Shown in pieces: positions 18,804 to 27,343 of a stretch of DNA of 64,000 nt. The stretch is from SCUS01 sp966211675 (GTDB lineage: Bacteria > Myxococcota_A > Polyangia > Polyangiales > Ga0077539): NCBI GenBank assembly GCA_966211675.1, contig CBIHPK010000001.1, positions 1-64,000 of the forward strand, given 5' to 3'. A program made the translations under genes and the position numbers. Every line of letters begins with the position of its first letter. Positions within the stretch are counted from its first letter, which is position 1. Under the pieces are notes generated by a model, which saw only the letters and a program-made list of their open reading frames with translations, ran no database searches and was not told the origin of the DNA.

Positions 18804-19978
18804 CCCCCGTCGACGCCGCGCTGCTCTCCTGGGCCACGGTCGTGGCCTCGGTCTACGGCGTGGCGGCCGCACGCTCGCTGCGACGCCCGGTCCCCTCCGG
18901 CCTCTCCAGGCCGCCGTCCTCGCTCTCGACCCCGCTCCTCGTGGTGCGCCCCTGCGCGGGCGTCGAGCCCTCCCTCTCGCTCACCCTCTCCAGCCTCGGG
19001 GCCCTGGCGGATGACCCCTCGCACCGCGCCCTCGTCCGGCTGCGCTACGCCGTCGCGACGCCCGGCGACCCGGCCGTCCCGGCGATCGCCCTCGCGTGCG
19101 AGCGGCTCTCCGCCCTCGGCCTCGACGCCCGACTGGTGGTGACCGGGGCGACCGCTCCCAACCAGAAGAGCGACCAGCTCGCGAGGGTGATCGCCGCCGA
19201 GCCCGGGGCCCCCGTGGTGGTCAACGTCGACAGCGACGTCGACCTCTCGACCTTCGACTGGGAGGCCCTGCTCTCGCCCCTCTCCGACGCCTCCGTCGCG
19301 GCGGTCTGGGCGCCCCCTCACGAGGCCCCCGGGGAGACCTTCGCCGACCGCGCCTCGGAGGCCCTGCTGGGCGGATCGCTCCACGCCTTCACCCTCCTCT
19401 CGGGCATCGACGGCGGGGGCCTGGTGGGCAAGGTGGTCGCCATGCGCCGAAGCGCCCTGGAGGCCATCGGAGGCTTCGGCTCGCTCGGCCATCACCTCGG
19501 CGAGGACATGGAGCTCGCTCGCCGCTGGAGGGCCCAGGGAGCCCGCGTGCTGGCCTCCCGTGGCGTCGCCGTGGCGCGCGCCTCCGGGCGACCTGCGGGG
19601 GCTGTGGCGGCGCGCTACGGCCGATGGCTGGCGGTCATCCGTGCGCAGCGACCGGCGCTGCTGGCGAGCTACCCCGCGCTCTTCTTCGCGACGCCGCTCC
19701 TGGCGCTGGCGGCCACGGTCGCGGTGCTCACGGGCCGGGCGGGAGCCCCGTCGCTCGGGGCGGAAGCCCTGGTGCTGCTGCTCCGGGGAGCGGTCGGCTG
19801 GGCGGCGGCGAGGGCGAGCGGTCGGGCGAGGGGGATCGCTCCGGTGCTCACCGACGCCGTGCTGGCCGACGCGCTGCTGGCCTGCGGCTTCGTCCGAGCG
19901 CTCCGCACCCGCGAGGTGAGCTGGCGGGGGCGGGCGCTGCGCATCGCCCCGGGCGGCGAGCTGAGCGAGCTCCGTTGA
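18800..19978 (+). CDS. Membrane glycosyltransferase, ceramide-glucosyltransferase/HpnI-like (GT21/GT2)
   Basis: 392 residues with an N-terminal membrane helix and two or three more at about 290-370. The GT-A core carries the nucleotide-sugar motif VVNVDSDVDLS, the catalytic acidic GEDMELARRWRAQG and RYGRW, matching the (Q/R)xxRW of processive or lipid-linked GT21 enzymes. It starts with a GTG that overlaps the crtC stop (GTGA). Because of this coupling it probably glycosylates the tertiary hydroxyl made by CrtC, giving a carotenoid glycoside, but a hopanoid or other lipid acceptor cannot be ruled out. It should act at the inner membrane. Confidence 0.8.
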   Translation: MTPVDAALLSWATVVASVYGVAAARSLRRPVPSGLSRPPSSLSTPLLVVRPCAGVEPSLSLTLSSLGALADDPSHRALVRLRYAVATPGDPAVPAIALACERLSALGLDARLVVTGATAPNQKSDQLARVIAAEPGAPVVVNVDSDVDLSTFDWEALLSPLSDASVAAVWAPPHEAPGETFADRASEALLGGSLHAFTLLSGIDGGGLVGKVVAMRRSALEAIGGFGSLGHHLGEDMELARRWRAQGARVLASRGVAVARASGRPAGAVAARYGRWLAVIRAQRPALLASYPALFFATPLLALAATVAVLTGRAGAPSLGAEALVLLLRGAVGWAAARASGRARGIAPVLTDAVLADALLACGFVRALRTREVSWRGRALRIAPGGELSELR

Positions 19979-20111
19979 AGGTCGCCGCACCCCCCGCACG
20001 TCTGACCTCACCATCTCACCCCAGGTGTGGCGCCGCGCCACGGTCTCCTTGCCCCGGGGCACCCGAAGACGTGGCCCTGTTCTCGCCGCTCGGGAGCGTC
20101 GGCATGGTCGG

Positions 20112-20129
20112 TGCGAACGAGCGTTCGCA
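20112..20129. promoter_or_regulatory. Perfect palindrome overlapping hydrolase start codon
   Basis: TGCGAACG-AG-CGTTCGCA, with 8-bp arms and a 2-bp spacer. Its last base is the first base of the hydrolase ATG. The core GAAC-N4-GTTC equals the LexA box core of Gram-positive bacteria, but the symmetry is also typical of TetR-family operators. The position implies repression of the hydrolase-regulator pair. Confidence 0.6.
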
Positions 20130-21076
20130 TGAACACCCAGACCGCGACGGGCTATGCCCACCTGGACTCATCGAACGCCACGGACGCCGCGCGTGAACTG
20201 CCGCCTGCCATCGCCGCAGACTCGGGTCACGTGGAGGTGCGGGGCGTCGGAGGCATCGGGTACTACAAGGACGTCTCGGGCGAGGGCCCGGCCGTCGTCC
20301 TGATCCACTCGGTCAACGCGGCCGCCTCGGCCTACGAGATGCGGCCCCTCTTCGAGGCGTTCCGCGGTCGCCGCCGGGTGTTCGCGCTCGACCTGCCGGG
20401 CTTCGGGCGCTCTCAGCGCGGCGACCGGGACTACGGCCCCGCGCTCTATGCCGAGGCCATCGAGCGCTTCATCGTGGACGTGGCCTCCCCTCAGGGCGAC
20501 CCCGTCGACGCGGTGGCTCTCTCTCTCTCGTCGGAGTTCCTGGCGCGTGTGGCGGTGAAGTCGCCCGCGCTGTTTCGCTCCCTCACGCTGCTCTCGCCGA
20601 CGGGCCTCGGCGAGGTCCGGCCCACCGGAGGTCTCCTGCACGCCGCGATCGATCGGGCGCTGCACGTAGGCCCCGTCGCCGAGGGGGTGTTCCGGCTGCT
20701 CCGCACCGAAGGCTCGGTCCGGCACTTCCTCAAGAAGTCCTTCGTCGGATCGGTCGACGAGGGCCTCGTGCGCTACGCGCTACAGACCGCCGCGGTGCCC
20801 GAGTCCCGCTTCGCTCCGGTGCGCTTCGTCCGGGGGAGGCTGTTCACCCGCGACGCGCTGCGCTCGCTCTATGAGCCGCTCACGGTGCCCACGCGCGTGG
20901 TCTACGACCAGGACCCGTACACCCGCTTCGACAAGCTCGACGCGCTCACCCGAAGCAACCCACGGGTGAGCTCGCACCGGGTCGCCCCCTCGCTCGGCAT
21001 GCCGCAGTTCGAGCGCACCGCGGAGGTCGTCGAGGTGATCGAGCAGGCGCTGCCCCGCGCGGGAGCCGTGACGTGA
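20129..21076 (+). CDS. Alpha/beta-hydrolase fold protein
   Basis: 315 residues. Visible elements: VVLIHSVNAAASAYEM (oxyanion-hole His region), RVFALDLPGFGRS, a degenerate nucleophile elbow VALSLSSEF (expected pattern GxSxG, here ALSLS), the Asp region VVYDQDPYTRFDKL, and a C-terminal region without the usual His-Gly signature (VAPSLGMPQFERT). The active site may therefore be non-canonical. The ATG at 20129 lies inside a perfect palindrome; longer in-frame starts have no support. The stop overlaps the start of the NtrC-type regulator (GTGA), so the two are co-expressed. The substrate is unknown. Confidence 0.78.
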   Translation: MNTQTATGYAHLDSSNATDAARELPPAIAADSGHVEVRGVGGIGYYKDVSGEGPAVVLIHSVNAAASAYEMRPLFEAFRGRRRVFALDLPGFGRSQRGDRDYGPALYAEAIERFIVDVASPQGDPVDAVALSLSSEFLARVAVKSPALFRSLTLLSPTGLGEVRPTGGLLHAAIDRALHVGPVAEGVFRLLRTEGSVRHFLKKSFVGSVDEGLVRYALQTAAVPESRFAPVRFVRGRLFTRDALRSLYEPLTVPTRVVYDQDPYTRFDKLDALTRSNPRVSSHRVAPSLGMPQFERTAEVVEVIEQALPRAGAVT

Positions 21077-22509
21077 CGGGCTCACCCGGCGCGCCCGCGA
21101 ACATCCTGGTGGTCGACGACGACCCGGAGCTCGGCGAGATGGTCGCCACCTTCGCCCGTCGCCTCGGCCACGAAGCGGTGTTCACGCAGCAGCCGGGCGA
21201 TGCGTTCTCGATCCTGACGACGCAGCCCTTCGACCTCGTCATCACCGACCTCAACATGGCCATGATGGACGGGATCACCCTGTGCGGTCGCATCGCGGGC
21301 GCCTGGCCCGACGTGCCGGTGATCGTGCTCACGGGTCACGGCAGCATGGAGGCCGCGGTCGGCGCCATGCGGGCCGGGGCGTACGACTTCCTCACCAAGC
21401 CGGTGAACACCGAGGTGCTGGCCATGTCCATCGAGCGCGCGCTGGAGCACGGGCACCTGCGCCGCGAGGTGATGCGACTGCGCGACGAGGTGGGCCGGGT
21501 GAAGCCCTCCCGCGCGCTGGTGGGATCGAGCCGCGCCATGCGCGAGCTGCACGACCTCACCTCCCGCGTCGCGGCCACCGACGCCACCGTGCTCATCACC
21601 GGAGAGAGCGGCACGGGCAAGGAGCTCGTGGCCCGCGCCATCCATGGGATGAGCGCGCGGAGCCACGGTCCCTTCGTGGCGATCAACTGCGCCGCGGTGC
21701 CGCATCACCTGCTGGAGAGCGAGCTCTTCGGGCACGTGAAGGGCGCCTTCACCGACGCCCGAAGCGGCCGACCGGGACTCTTCATCGAGGCCAACGGGGG
21801 CACGCTGCTGCTCGACGAGATCGGCGAGATGCCCATCGAGATGCAGGCCAAGCTGCTGCGCGCCCTGCAGGAGCGCACGGTGCGCCCGGTGGGCGGCGAC
21901 CGGGAGGTGCCCTTCGACGCGAGGGTCATCGGCGCGACGCACCAGGACCTCGAAGCCCTCGTGGAGGCCCGTCGCTTCCGCGAGGACCTCTTCTATCGCA
22001 TCGCGGTGGTGATCGTCCCGGTGCCCACGCTGCGCGAGCGCAGCGACGACGTGCTGGTGCTGGCGCAGCACTTCCTCAACCGCTTCGTCGATCGCTTCGG
22101 CAAGCGGGTGGCGGGCTTCCACCCGACGGCGATCGCCCGGATGACGGCCTACAGCTGGCCGGGCAACGTGCGGGAGCTGGAGAACTGCGTCGAGCGCGCG
22201 GTGGCCCTGACCCGCTCGGACACGATCACCGTCGACGACCTGCCCGAGCGCATCCGGAACTTCCAGCCCGAGCGCCCGATGGCCGCGCCGGAGGAGGCGA
22301 CCGAGATGATGACCCTCTCGGAGCTGGAGCGACGGTATCTCCAGCGGGTGCTGTCGCTGGTGGGGGGCAACAAGTCCCGCGCCGCGAGGGTGCTGGGCCT
22401 CGACCGCCGCACGCTCTACCGCATGCTCGACCGGGAGCGCGGCGAGGCCGGGGGCGGCGGAAACGGCGACTCGCTCCACGCGGGCGACCGACACGCGCAG
22501 CACAGCTGA
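21073..22509 (+). CDS. NtrC-family sigma-54-dependent response regulator
   Basis: 478 residues. A receiver (phospho-Asp59 in VITDLNMAMMDG, Lys in FLTKPVN) is followed by an AAA+ domain with Walker A GESGTGKE, Walker B TLLLDEIGEM and a GAFTDA loop, where GAFTGA is the usual form. Then come the SWPGNVRELEN sensor II segment and a Fis-type HTH (NKSRAARVLGLDRRTLYRML). The GAFTDA variant is found in other members, so activity is likely retained. It begins with a GTG that overlaps the hydrolase stop. No cognate histidine kinase is adjacent. Confidence 0.92.
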   Translation: MTGSPGAPANILVVDDDPELGEMVATFARRLGHEAVFTQQPGDAFSILTTQPFDLVITDLNMAMMDGITLCGRIAGAWPDVPVIVLTGHGSMEAAVGAMRAGAYDFLTKPVNTEVLAMSIERALEHGHLRREVMRLRDEVGRVKPSRALVGSSRAMRELHDLTSRVAATDATVLITGESGTGKELVARAIHGMSARSHGPFVAINCAAVPHHLLESELFGHVKGAFTDARSGRPGLFIEANGGTLLLDEIGEMPIEMQAKLLRALQERTVRPVGGDREVPFDARVIGATHQDLEALVEARRFREDLFYRIAVVIVPVPTLRERSDDVLVLAQHFLNRFVDRFGKRVAGFHPTAIARMTAYSWPGNVRELENCVERAVALTRSDTITVDDLPERIRNFQPERPMAAPEEATEMMTLSELERRYLQRVLSLVGGNKSRAARVLGLDRRTLYRMLDRERGEAGGGGNGDSLHAGDRHAQHS

Positions 22510-22551
22510 TTCGAGATCCAACGCATCCCCTCCGATGCAGGAGACACGGCC

Positions 22552-22965
22552 ATGACGACCCATCCCGAGCAGCCCGACTGGACGACGCAGGAGGCCAGCG
22601 CCTGGGAGCGCGCCAAGGAGGCGCTCCGCCGCGACTGGGACCAGACGAAGCACGACTTCGGGAGCCGGTTCGGGCAGGACCTGAACCAGGAGCTCACGGA
22701 CACGCTGCGCCAGGCGGTGGGCTCCGAGCCGATCCCGCCGCCGCACGTGGCCAACGCCACGGGCGCGTGGTCCGACGAGGCCGCGGTGCGCTACGGCTAT
22801 GGAGCGGGCCTCTCTCCCAACTACCGGGACTTCAAGGCATGGAACCATGACCTCGAGTCGCAGCTGAAGAAGGACTGGGAGGCCATGGACTCGCACCGCC
22901 CCTGGGAGGAGGTCCGCCTCGCGGTCCGCTACGGCTGGACCCGCTCGCCTCGCCCTGCCGACTGA
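22552..22965 (+). CDS. Trp-rich small soluble protein, unknown function
   Basis: 137 residues, mostly helical, with a repeated pattern of Trp and basic residues: EASAWERAKEALRRDWDQTKHDF near the N-terminus and LESQLKKDWEAM near the end. A central RYGYGAG segment recurs in part as RYGW near the C-terminus. It resembles small stress-associated helical proteins, but I cannot name a family. A GGAG site precedes the ATG by 9 bp. It lies 42 bp after the NtrC-type regulator, so it may be cotranscribed. I see no -24/-12 element in front of it. Confidence 0.7.
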   Translation: MTTHPEQPDWTTQEASAWERAKEALRRDWDQTKHDFGSRFGQDLNQELTDTLRQAVGSEPIPPPHVANATGAWSDEAAVRYGYGAGLSPNYRDFKAWNHDLESQLKKDWEAMDSHRPWEEVRLAVRYGWTRSPRPAD

Positions 22966-22974
22966 GGCCTCCGC

Positions 22975-23877
22975 TCAGACCGCGGCGGCGAGCGCGTCGT
23001 CGATACGGGAGTACTTGAACAGGTAACCCTCGGCGAGGAGCGCGGTGGGCAGCGCGCGCTGTCCGCTGACGACGACCTCGGCCATCTGTCCCATCGCGAG
23101 GCGCAGCGCGAAGGCGGGCACCGGCAGCCACGACGGCCGATGGAGTCGACGCCCGAGGGCCGCGGAGAAATCCCGAAAGCGCAGGGGCTCCGGCGCGGTC
23201 ACGTTGACCGGGCCGCGCAGCGTCGGGTGGTCGAGCGCCCAGACGATCGCTCCCACGACGTCGTCGAGGTGCACCCATGGAAACCACTGCCGGCCGTCGC
23301 CCACGGGGCCCCCGACGAACATCTTGAAGGGCAGCAGCATCTTCTCGAGCGATCCGCCCGCGTCGCCCAGCACCACGCCCAGCCTCGCGCGCACCTCGCG
23401 CACCCCGAAGCCCGAGACCCGCTCCGCCTCGCGCTCCCAGTCGCGGCAGACGCTCGCGAGGAAGTCGTCTCCCGGGGGCGTCGCCTCGGTCACGTCCTCG
23501 TCTCCGCGAGGGCCGTAGAAGCCCACCGCGGAGGCGTTGACCAGCACCTGCGGCCGGGGCATGGCCGCGCCGATCGCGTCGACCACCCGCCGCGTCGTGA
23601 GCACCCGGCTCTCCCGGATCGCGACCTTGTACGCGTCGTCCCAGCGCTTCGCCCCGACGGACTCCCCGGCGAGGTTCACCACCGCGTCGAGGTCCGAGAC
23701 GCCCTCCGCGGTGATGGCCTCCAGCGGCCTCGCCTCGGTGACCGTCGGGAGGCTCTTCCGGGCCCTCACCGGGTCGCGAGAGAAGGCCACCACCGCATCG
23801 CCTCGCGCCGTGAGCGCCGACACCAGCGCCCTGCCCACGAACCCGGTGGCCCCGACCACTCCCACTCTCATGACCAC
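22975..23877 (-). CDS. TIGR01777-type SDR epimerase-like protein (YfcH family)
   Basis: 300 residues. An atypical SDR with a Rossmann N-terminus (VGVVGATGFVGRALVSAL), the NLAGESVGAKRWD segment, the YxxxK-like region VNASAVGFYGPRGDEDVTE, and RARLGVVLGDAGGSLEKML. The C-terminal part (PFKMFVGGPVGDGRQWFPWVHLDDVVGAI, then NVTAPEP) matches the cell-division-inhibitor-like TIGR01777 group, whose function is unknown. It starts at MVMRVG; the second Met is the alternative start. It ends 9 bp from the convergent small-protein gene. Confidence 0.88.
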   Translation of the reverse strand: MVMRVGVVGATGFVGRALVSALTARGDAVVAFSRDPVRARKSLPTVTEARPLEAITAEGVSDLDAVVNLAGESVGAKRWDDAYKVAIRESRVLTTRRVVDAIGAAMPRPQVLVNASAVGFYGPRGDEDVTEATPPGDDFLASVCRDWEREAERVSGFGVREVRARLGVVLGDAGGSLEKMLLPFKMFVGGPVGDGRQWFPWVHLDDVVGAIVWALDHPTLRGPVNVTAPEPLRFRDFSAALGRRLHRPSWLPVPAFALRLAMGQMAEVVVSGQRALPTALLAEGYLFKYSRIDDALAAAV

Positions 23878-23920
23878 AGCCCTCCCGATGGTTCAGCGAC
23901 GAACCATAGGATGCTCCTCC

Positions 23921-25786
23921 CTAGCGCGGAGGCTGCAACTGGAAGTCCGGCTCCGGGAGCTGCGCGGCCGAGGGCGGCAGGCGTCCGCCCGGCTGGGCCG
24001 CCCGTCGCTGGGCCGCGGCGGCCTGCTGCTGGGCCTGCTGCATCTGGCGCATCATCTGGGCCTGCTGCGCCTGGAGGGCGGCGATCTGGTCGCGCACGTT
24101 GTTGACGGCCACGACCGGGGCGTCGAGGGAGACCTCGAAGCGGGCGCCCGTGTCGCCGACGCGCGTCGCCTGGAGGGTGCCGTGCACGGCGTCGGTGGTG
24201 TTGGCGTCGGTCGAGGGCGGAGCGCCCAGCAGCGAGAGGATCGCCGCCGGGGTGAGGTGCACCACCGCCGCGCGATCGTCGGGCACCGCCGGGGCCAGGT
24301 GCTCGCCGGCGGTCATCGCGCGGTAGCGAGCGATCGGGTCGAGCGCGTCGACGAGCACCAGCGTGTCGCCATCGGGGACCAGCAGCACGGTGCGCTGGTA
24401 CTGGGCGCGCACCTCGGCGGAGACCTGCGGCGGCAGGCGGGCCGGGTCGGGGCCGAGCCTGAGGCGGAGCGATCCAGCGGGCAGGCCGGTGGGCGCCGGG
24501 AGGATGGCGAACTGATCGGCCGGGTTGGCGCCGGAAGGCCGCGGGGTGCGCGGGACGGCGGTGGCGGTGGCGCGGAGGGCGGCGATCTGCGCGGCGGCGC
24601 CGGGGAGCCGGACGATCTCGACGCGGGAGACGCCGTCGCCCGGGATGAAGCCCATCGCGCGCTGACCATGCCGGCGGAACCCGGTGAGGTCGCGCAGGGC
24701 CTCCTGGAAGCGCACCATCTCGGGCCCGAAGGCCGCGGCCATGCGGGGGTCGGGGGCGTCGTCGGAGAGCAGCGGGGCGAGGGCCGAGACGTCGAAGCCC
24801 GTCGCGAAGTAGGAGTTGGCGGTGGCGGGCAGGCGGCGCAGCAGGTCGAGCGCGGCGTGCTGGCCGACGGACGATCCCACGAGGGCGCGGGTGCTCGCGC
24901 CGCCCGCGTGGGCGAACTCGATCTCCGAGCGGAGGTGGTAGCTGGTCTCGTCGAGCACGAGCGAGGCGTGGGCCCGCGAGAGGTCGTCGAAGAGCTGCCG
25001 GGTGTTCTCGGCGCTGCGGTGCACGGCCTCGTACTGGGCGACGAGCGGGCGGTTGGTGCCCGCGTCGTTGCGCCTCGGGTCCTGCGCCTCGAGGGCCGCG
25101 AGCTGCAGCGCCAGGACCACCCGCGCCGGCTCCGGGCGCACGACCGCGTCGAGCAGGGCGCCGTTGGGGGGAGCGCTCGCCGCGGCGCGCATCAGCCAGC
25201 GAGAGAGCGGGCGCACCTGGTCGCGAGGACCGCAGAGCATGGACCAGTCGCGGGCCGAGCGCCGGGCGATCCAGCAGGGCGGGGCCGCCACGCCGCCGTC
25301 GCGGTCCATCAGCACGTCCTGGGCGCTGCCGGTGGGCTCGTAGAGCCCGTCGCCCGCGTCGCGAAACCCGCGGCCCGCCTGGGCGTTCTGTACGATCTCC
25401 ATGCCCGGGCGCAGCGGCCAGGCGACGGCGACGTTGATCTGCCCGTTGGGGGTGTTGGTGCTGCTCGGCGCGAGGATGGCGGCGAAGGGCGCGTCGGGGT
25501 CGATGTCGACGCCGTGCTCACCGAGGCCCGGGGTGATGCCCGGCGCGGCCTGGCCCAGCGCGAGCCGCGTGGGCACGCCCGGGGCGATGAGGTTGAGCAC
25601 CTTGCGCAGGTTGCTCCCGCGGAGCGCCAGCAGCGCGGTGCTCGGCAGCTCCGGGATCGCCAGGTCGGCGGCGGAGGGCGCCGCGTCGACCGCGCGGGTC
25701 GCCGGGACGTCCGCCCTCGGCGGCGTGGGGTGGTTGTTCTTGCAACCGAGGAGGGCCAGGAGCACGAGCGCGTAGCGGGTCTTCAT
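23921..25786 (-). CDS. Lipoprotein of unknown function with coiled-coil tail
   Basis: 621 residues. A short signal peptide with a lipobox (LLALLGC, Cys15) leads into an Asp/Pro/Ala-rich linker. A large domain follows, with repeated motifs of a surface-exposed or inner-leaflet lipoprotein (for example SSVGQHAALDLLRRLPATANSYFATGFD). The last about 70 residues form a Gln-rich coiled coil (VRDQIAALQAQQ, MMRQMQQAQQ) and a Pro-rich end. I recognise no family. A good -35/-10 pair sits 10-40 bp upstream, so the mRNA may be almost leaderless. It lies downstream of the barrel-protein gene on the same strand, with a 137-bp gap. Confidence 0.72.
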   Translation of the reverse strand: MKTRYALVLLALLGCKNNHPTPPRADVPATRAVDAAPSAADLAIPELPSTALLALRGSNLRKVLNLIAPGVPTRLALGQAAPGITPGLGEHGVDIDPDAPFAAILAPSSTNTPNGQINVAVAWPLRPGMEIVQNAQAGRGFRDAGDGLYEPTGSAQDVLMDRDGGVAAPPCWIARRSARDWSMLCGPRDQVRPLSRWLMRAAASAPPNGALLDAVVRPEPARVVLALQLAALEAQDPRRNDAGTNRPLVAQYEAVHRSAENTRQLFDDLSRAHASLVLDETSYHLRSEIEFAHAGGASTRALVGSSVGQHAALDLLRRLPATANSYFATGFDVSALAPLLSDDAPDPRMAAAFGPEMVRFQEALRDLTGFRRHGQRAMGFIPGDGVSRVEIVRLPGAAAQIAALRATATAVPRTPRPSGANPADQFAILPAPTGLPAGSLRLRLGPDPARLPPQVSAEVRAQYQRTVLLVPDGDTLVLVDALDPIARYRAMTAGEHLAPAVPDDRAAVVHLTPAAILSLLGAPPSTDANTTDAVHGTLQATRVGDTGARFEVSLDAPVVAVNNVRDQIAALQAQQAQMMRQMQQAQQQAAAAQRRAAQPGGRLPPSAAQLPEPDFQLQPPR

Positions 25787-25795
25787 CGCCGCGGC

Positions 25796-25825
25796 TGCCT
25801 AGCACCGGAACGCGGACATTGTCAC
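25796..25825 (-). promoter_or_regulatory. Predicted sigma-70-type promoter of the lipoprotein gene
   Basis: On the minus strand GTGACA (25825-25820), 18 bp, then TAGGCA (25801-25796) preceded by TGC, an extended -10. Initiation about 7 bp further on would start transcription only a few bases before the ATG at 25786. Confidence 0.45.
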
Positions 25826-25923
25826 GCATCCAGCGCGCGGCGGCCCGAGGGCGCGTCGGCTCGAGAGACGTCGGGATCGGGTGCAGGGAGATCGGGAGGA
25901 GAGAGGCGGGAGGCGGGAGGCGA

Positions 25924-27285
25924 CTACCAGGCCGCGCGGACGCCGAGGAAGGCTTCCAGGCGGGTCCACGCGATGGGCTGGCCGCGGCCGCCGTCGGTGC
26001 CGGTGGTGTTGCCCAGGCGGACGTCGGAGATGTTCGACAGTCCGCGCACGGTGGCGTTGATGCCGAAGACCTCGTTGAAGCGGTACTCGCCGAAGGCGGT
26101 CGCGTCGACGCGCACCGAGGTGAAGCGGCCATCGGAGCCGAAGCCCACGCCGGGCACCGTGGGCGCGCCGTTGCGGTCGGAGACATACCCGTACTGGTAG
26201 AGCCCGACGCCGCCTTCGAGGGAGAGGATGAAGCGGCCGTTGAACGAGTGCGAGTAGTTGAGGTACCCGCGGTTGCGCACGAAGAAGTTGCTGAAGAAGC
26301 TGTTCTGCGAGTCGCGCAGGAAGCCCACCCGGAAGTTCGCCCGGGGGTTGATCAGCCAGCGCAGCTCGGCCTGGCCGATGACCGTGTCGATGTTGTCGCC
26401 GCCCTCGAAGAACGAGGCCTGGTAGCCGACGAGGGCGAGCAGCGAGATCTTCTCGGTGAGCAGGCCGTTGATGCCGACCCGGGTGCTGACCGGGAAGGAC
26501 GAGAACAGGCCCGTCGGGGAGCGCTCGGGATGGATGTAGTTGGTCGGGGTGACCGACCCCTCCCAGAGCAGCGCGGTCTTCGGGAGGAAGCGCCAGCGCA
26601 TCCGCGCGTACACGGAGTGACCGAGGTAGTCGTAGAAGTTGTAGTTGGTGCTGTCGAACAGGTTGAAGATGAAGCTGTAGCCGAGGCGGAACTCCAGCGT
26701 GCCGCGCGGCGGCGCGTAGGCGAGCTCGGCGGTGGCGGTGTTGAAGTTGCGGTTGAAGGTCTGCGCGGGGAGCAGCACGCCGTCGGCGCCGGTGTTGGTC
26801 TGGGCGCCGGGCTGGATGGTTCGCAGGAAGTCGTCGGCGATGACGAACTGCCATGTGCGCCCGGGGAAGAACTCGAAGCGCAGGTTGCCGTCGACGCCCA
26901 GGTTGCGGAGGTTGCTCGTGGTGTCGGGCGACTGGAGCGAGATGAACTCGTGATAGATGAGCGCGACCCCGCCGCGGAAGTTCACCGTGGGGAGGGCGGT
27001 CGCGGGGGCATCGGAGTTGGTGCTGCGCTGCGGGCCGAGGGAGGAAACGTAGAGGCTCGGTGTCACCCGGAGGCGCAGCGCGCTCGTCGGGTTGTTGGCC
27101 GCATAGAAGACGTTGGAGTCGTAGCCGACCTCGGCCCCGATACCCGGGTGCAACTCGAAGTTGCCGACGCGGATGCCGCGACCCTGCGTGAGCTGCCGGT
27201 CCTGGAGCCAGACCTGCGCCGATGCGGGCGCTGCAATACCAAACACCACGCCCGCCGAGAGCGCCGCTAGCGATCTTCGATTCAT
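25924..27285 (-). CDS. Outer-membrane beta-barrel protein
   Basis: 453 residues with a Sec signal peptide (MNRRSLAALSAGVVFGIAAPASAQ-type, cleavage after ASA). The mature part alternates polar and aromatic residues in many short strands (for example FRVGFLRDSQNSFFSN, FILSLEGGVGLYQYGYV, TAFGEYRFNEVFGI) and ends in an aromatic-rich strand (LEAFLGVRAAW) as expected for BAM-inserted barrels. It resembles the exopolysaccharide-locus barrel proteins and TIGR03016-type outer-membrane proteins, but I cannot assign a precise function. It starts at the ATG at 27285, where the signal peptide begins. The periplasmic-protein gene 58 bp upstream is probably in the same operon. Confidence 0.82.
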   Translation of the reverse strand: MNRRSLAALSAGVVFGIAAPASAQVWLQDRQLTQGRGIRVGNFELHPGIGAEVGYDSNVFYAANNPTSALRLRVTPSLYVSSLGPQRSTNSDAPATALPTVNFRGGVALIYHEFISLQSPDTTSNLRNLGVDGNLRFEFFPGRTWQFVIADDFLRTIQPGAQTNTGADGVLLPAQTFNRNFNTATAELAYAPPRGTLEFRLGYSFIFNLFDSTNYNFYDYLGHSVYARMRWRFLPKTALLWEGSVTPTNYIHPERSPTGLFSSFPVSTRVGINGLLTEKISLLALVGYQASFFEGGDNIDTVIGQAELRWLINPRANFRVGFLRDSQNSFFSNFFVRNRGYLNYSHSFNGRFILSLEGGVGLYQYGYVSDRNGAPTVPGVGFGSDGRFTSVRVDATAFGEYRFNEVFGINATVRGLSNISDVRLGNTTGTDGGRGQPIAWTRLEAFLGVRAAW

Positions 27286-27343
27286 CGTTGCCAACCCATT
27301 TCCCACCGACACACCAGAGACCCGGCCCGCACGATCACGCGAC

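Noticed and set aside
20112..20129. LexA box assigned with certainty
   Set aside because: The GAAC-N4-GTTC match is good, but Myxococcota LexA sites can differ and TetR-type operators look similar.
21073..22509. Loss of sigma-54 contact because of GAFTDA
   Set aside because: The G-to-D change is found in other members of the family, so activity is likely retained.
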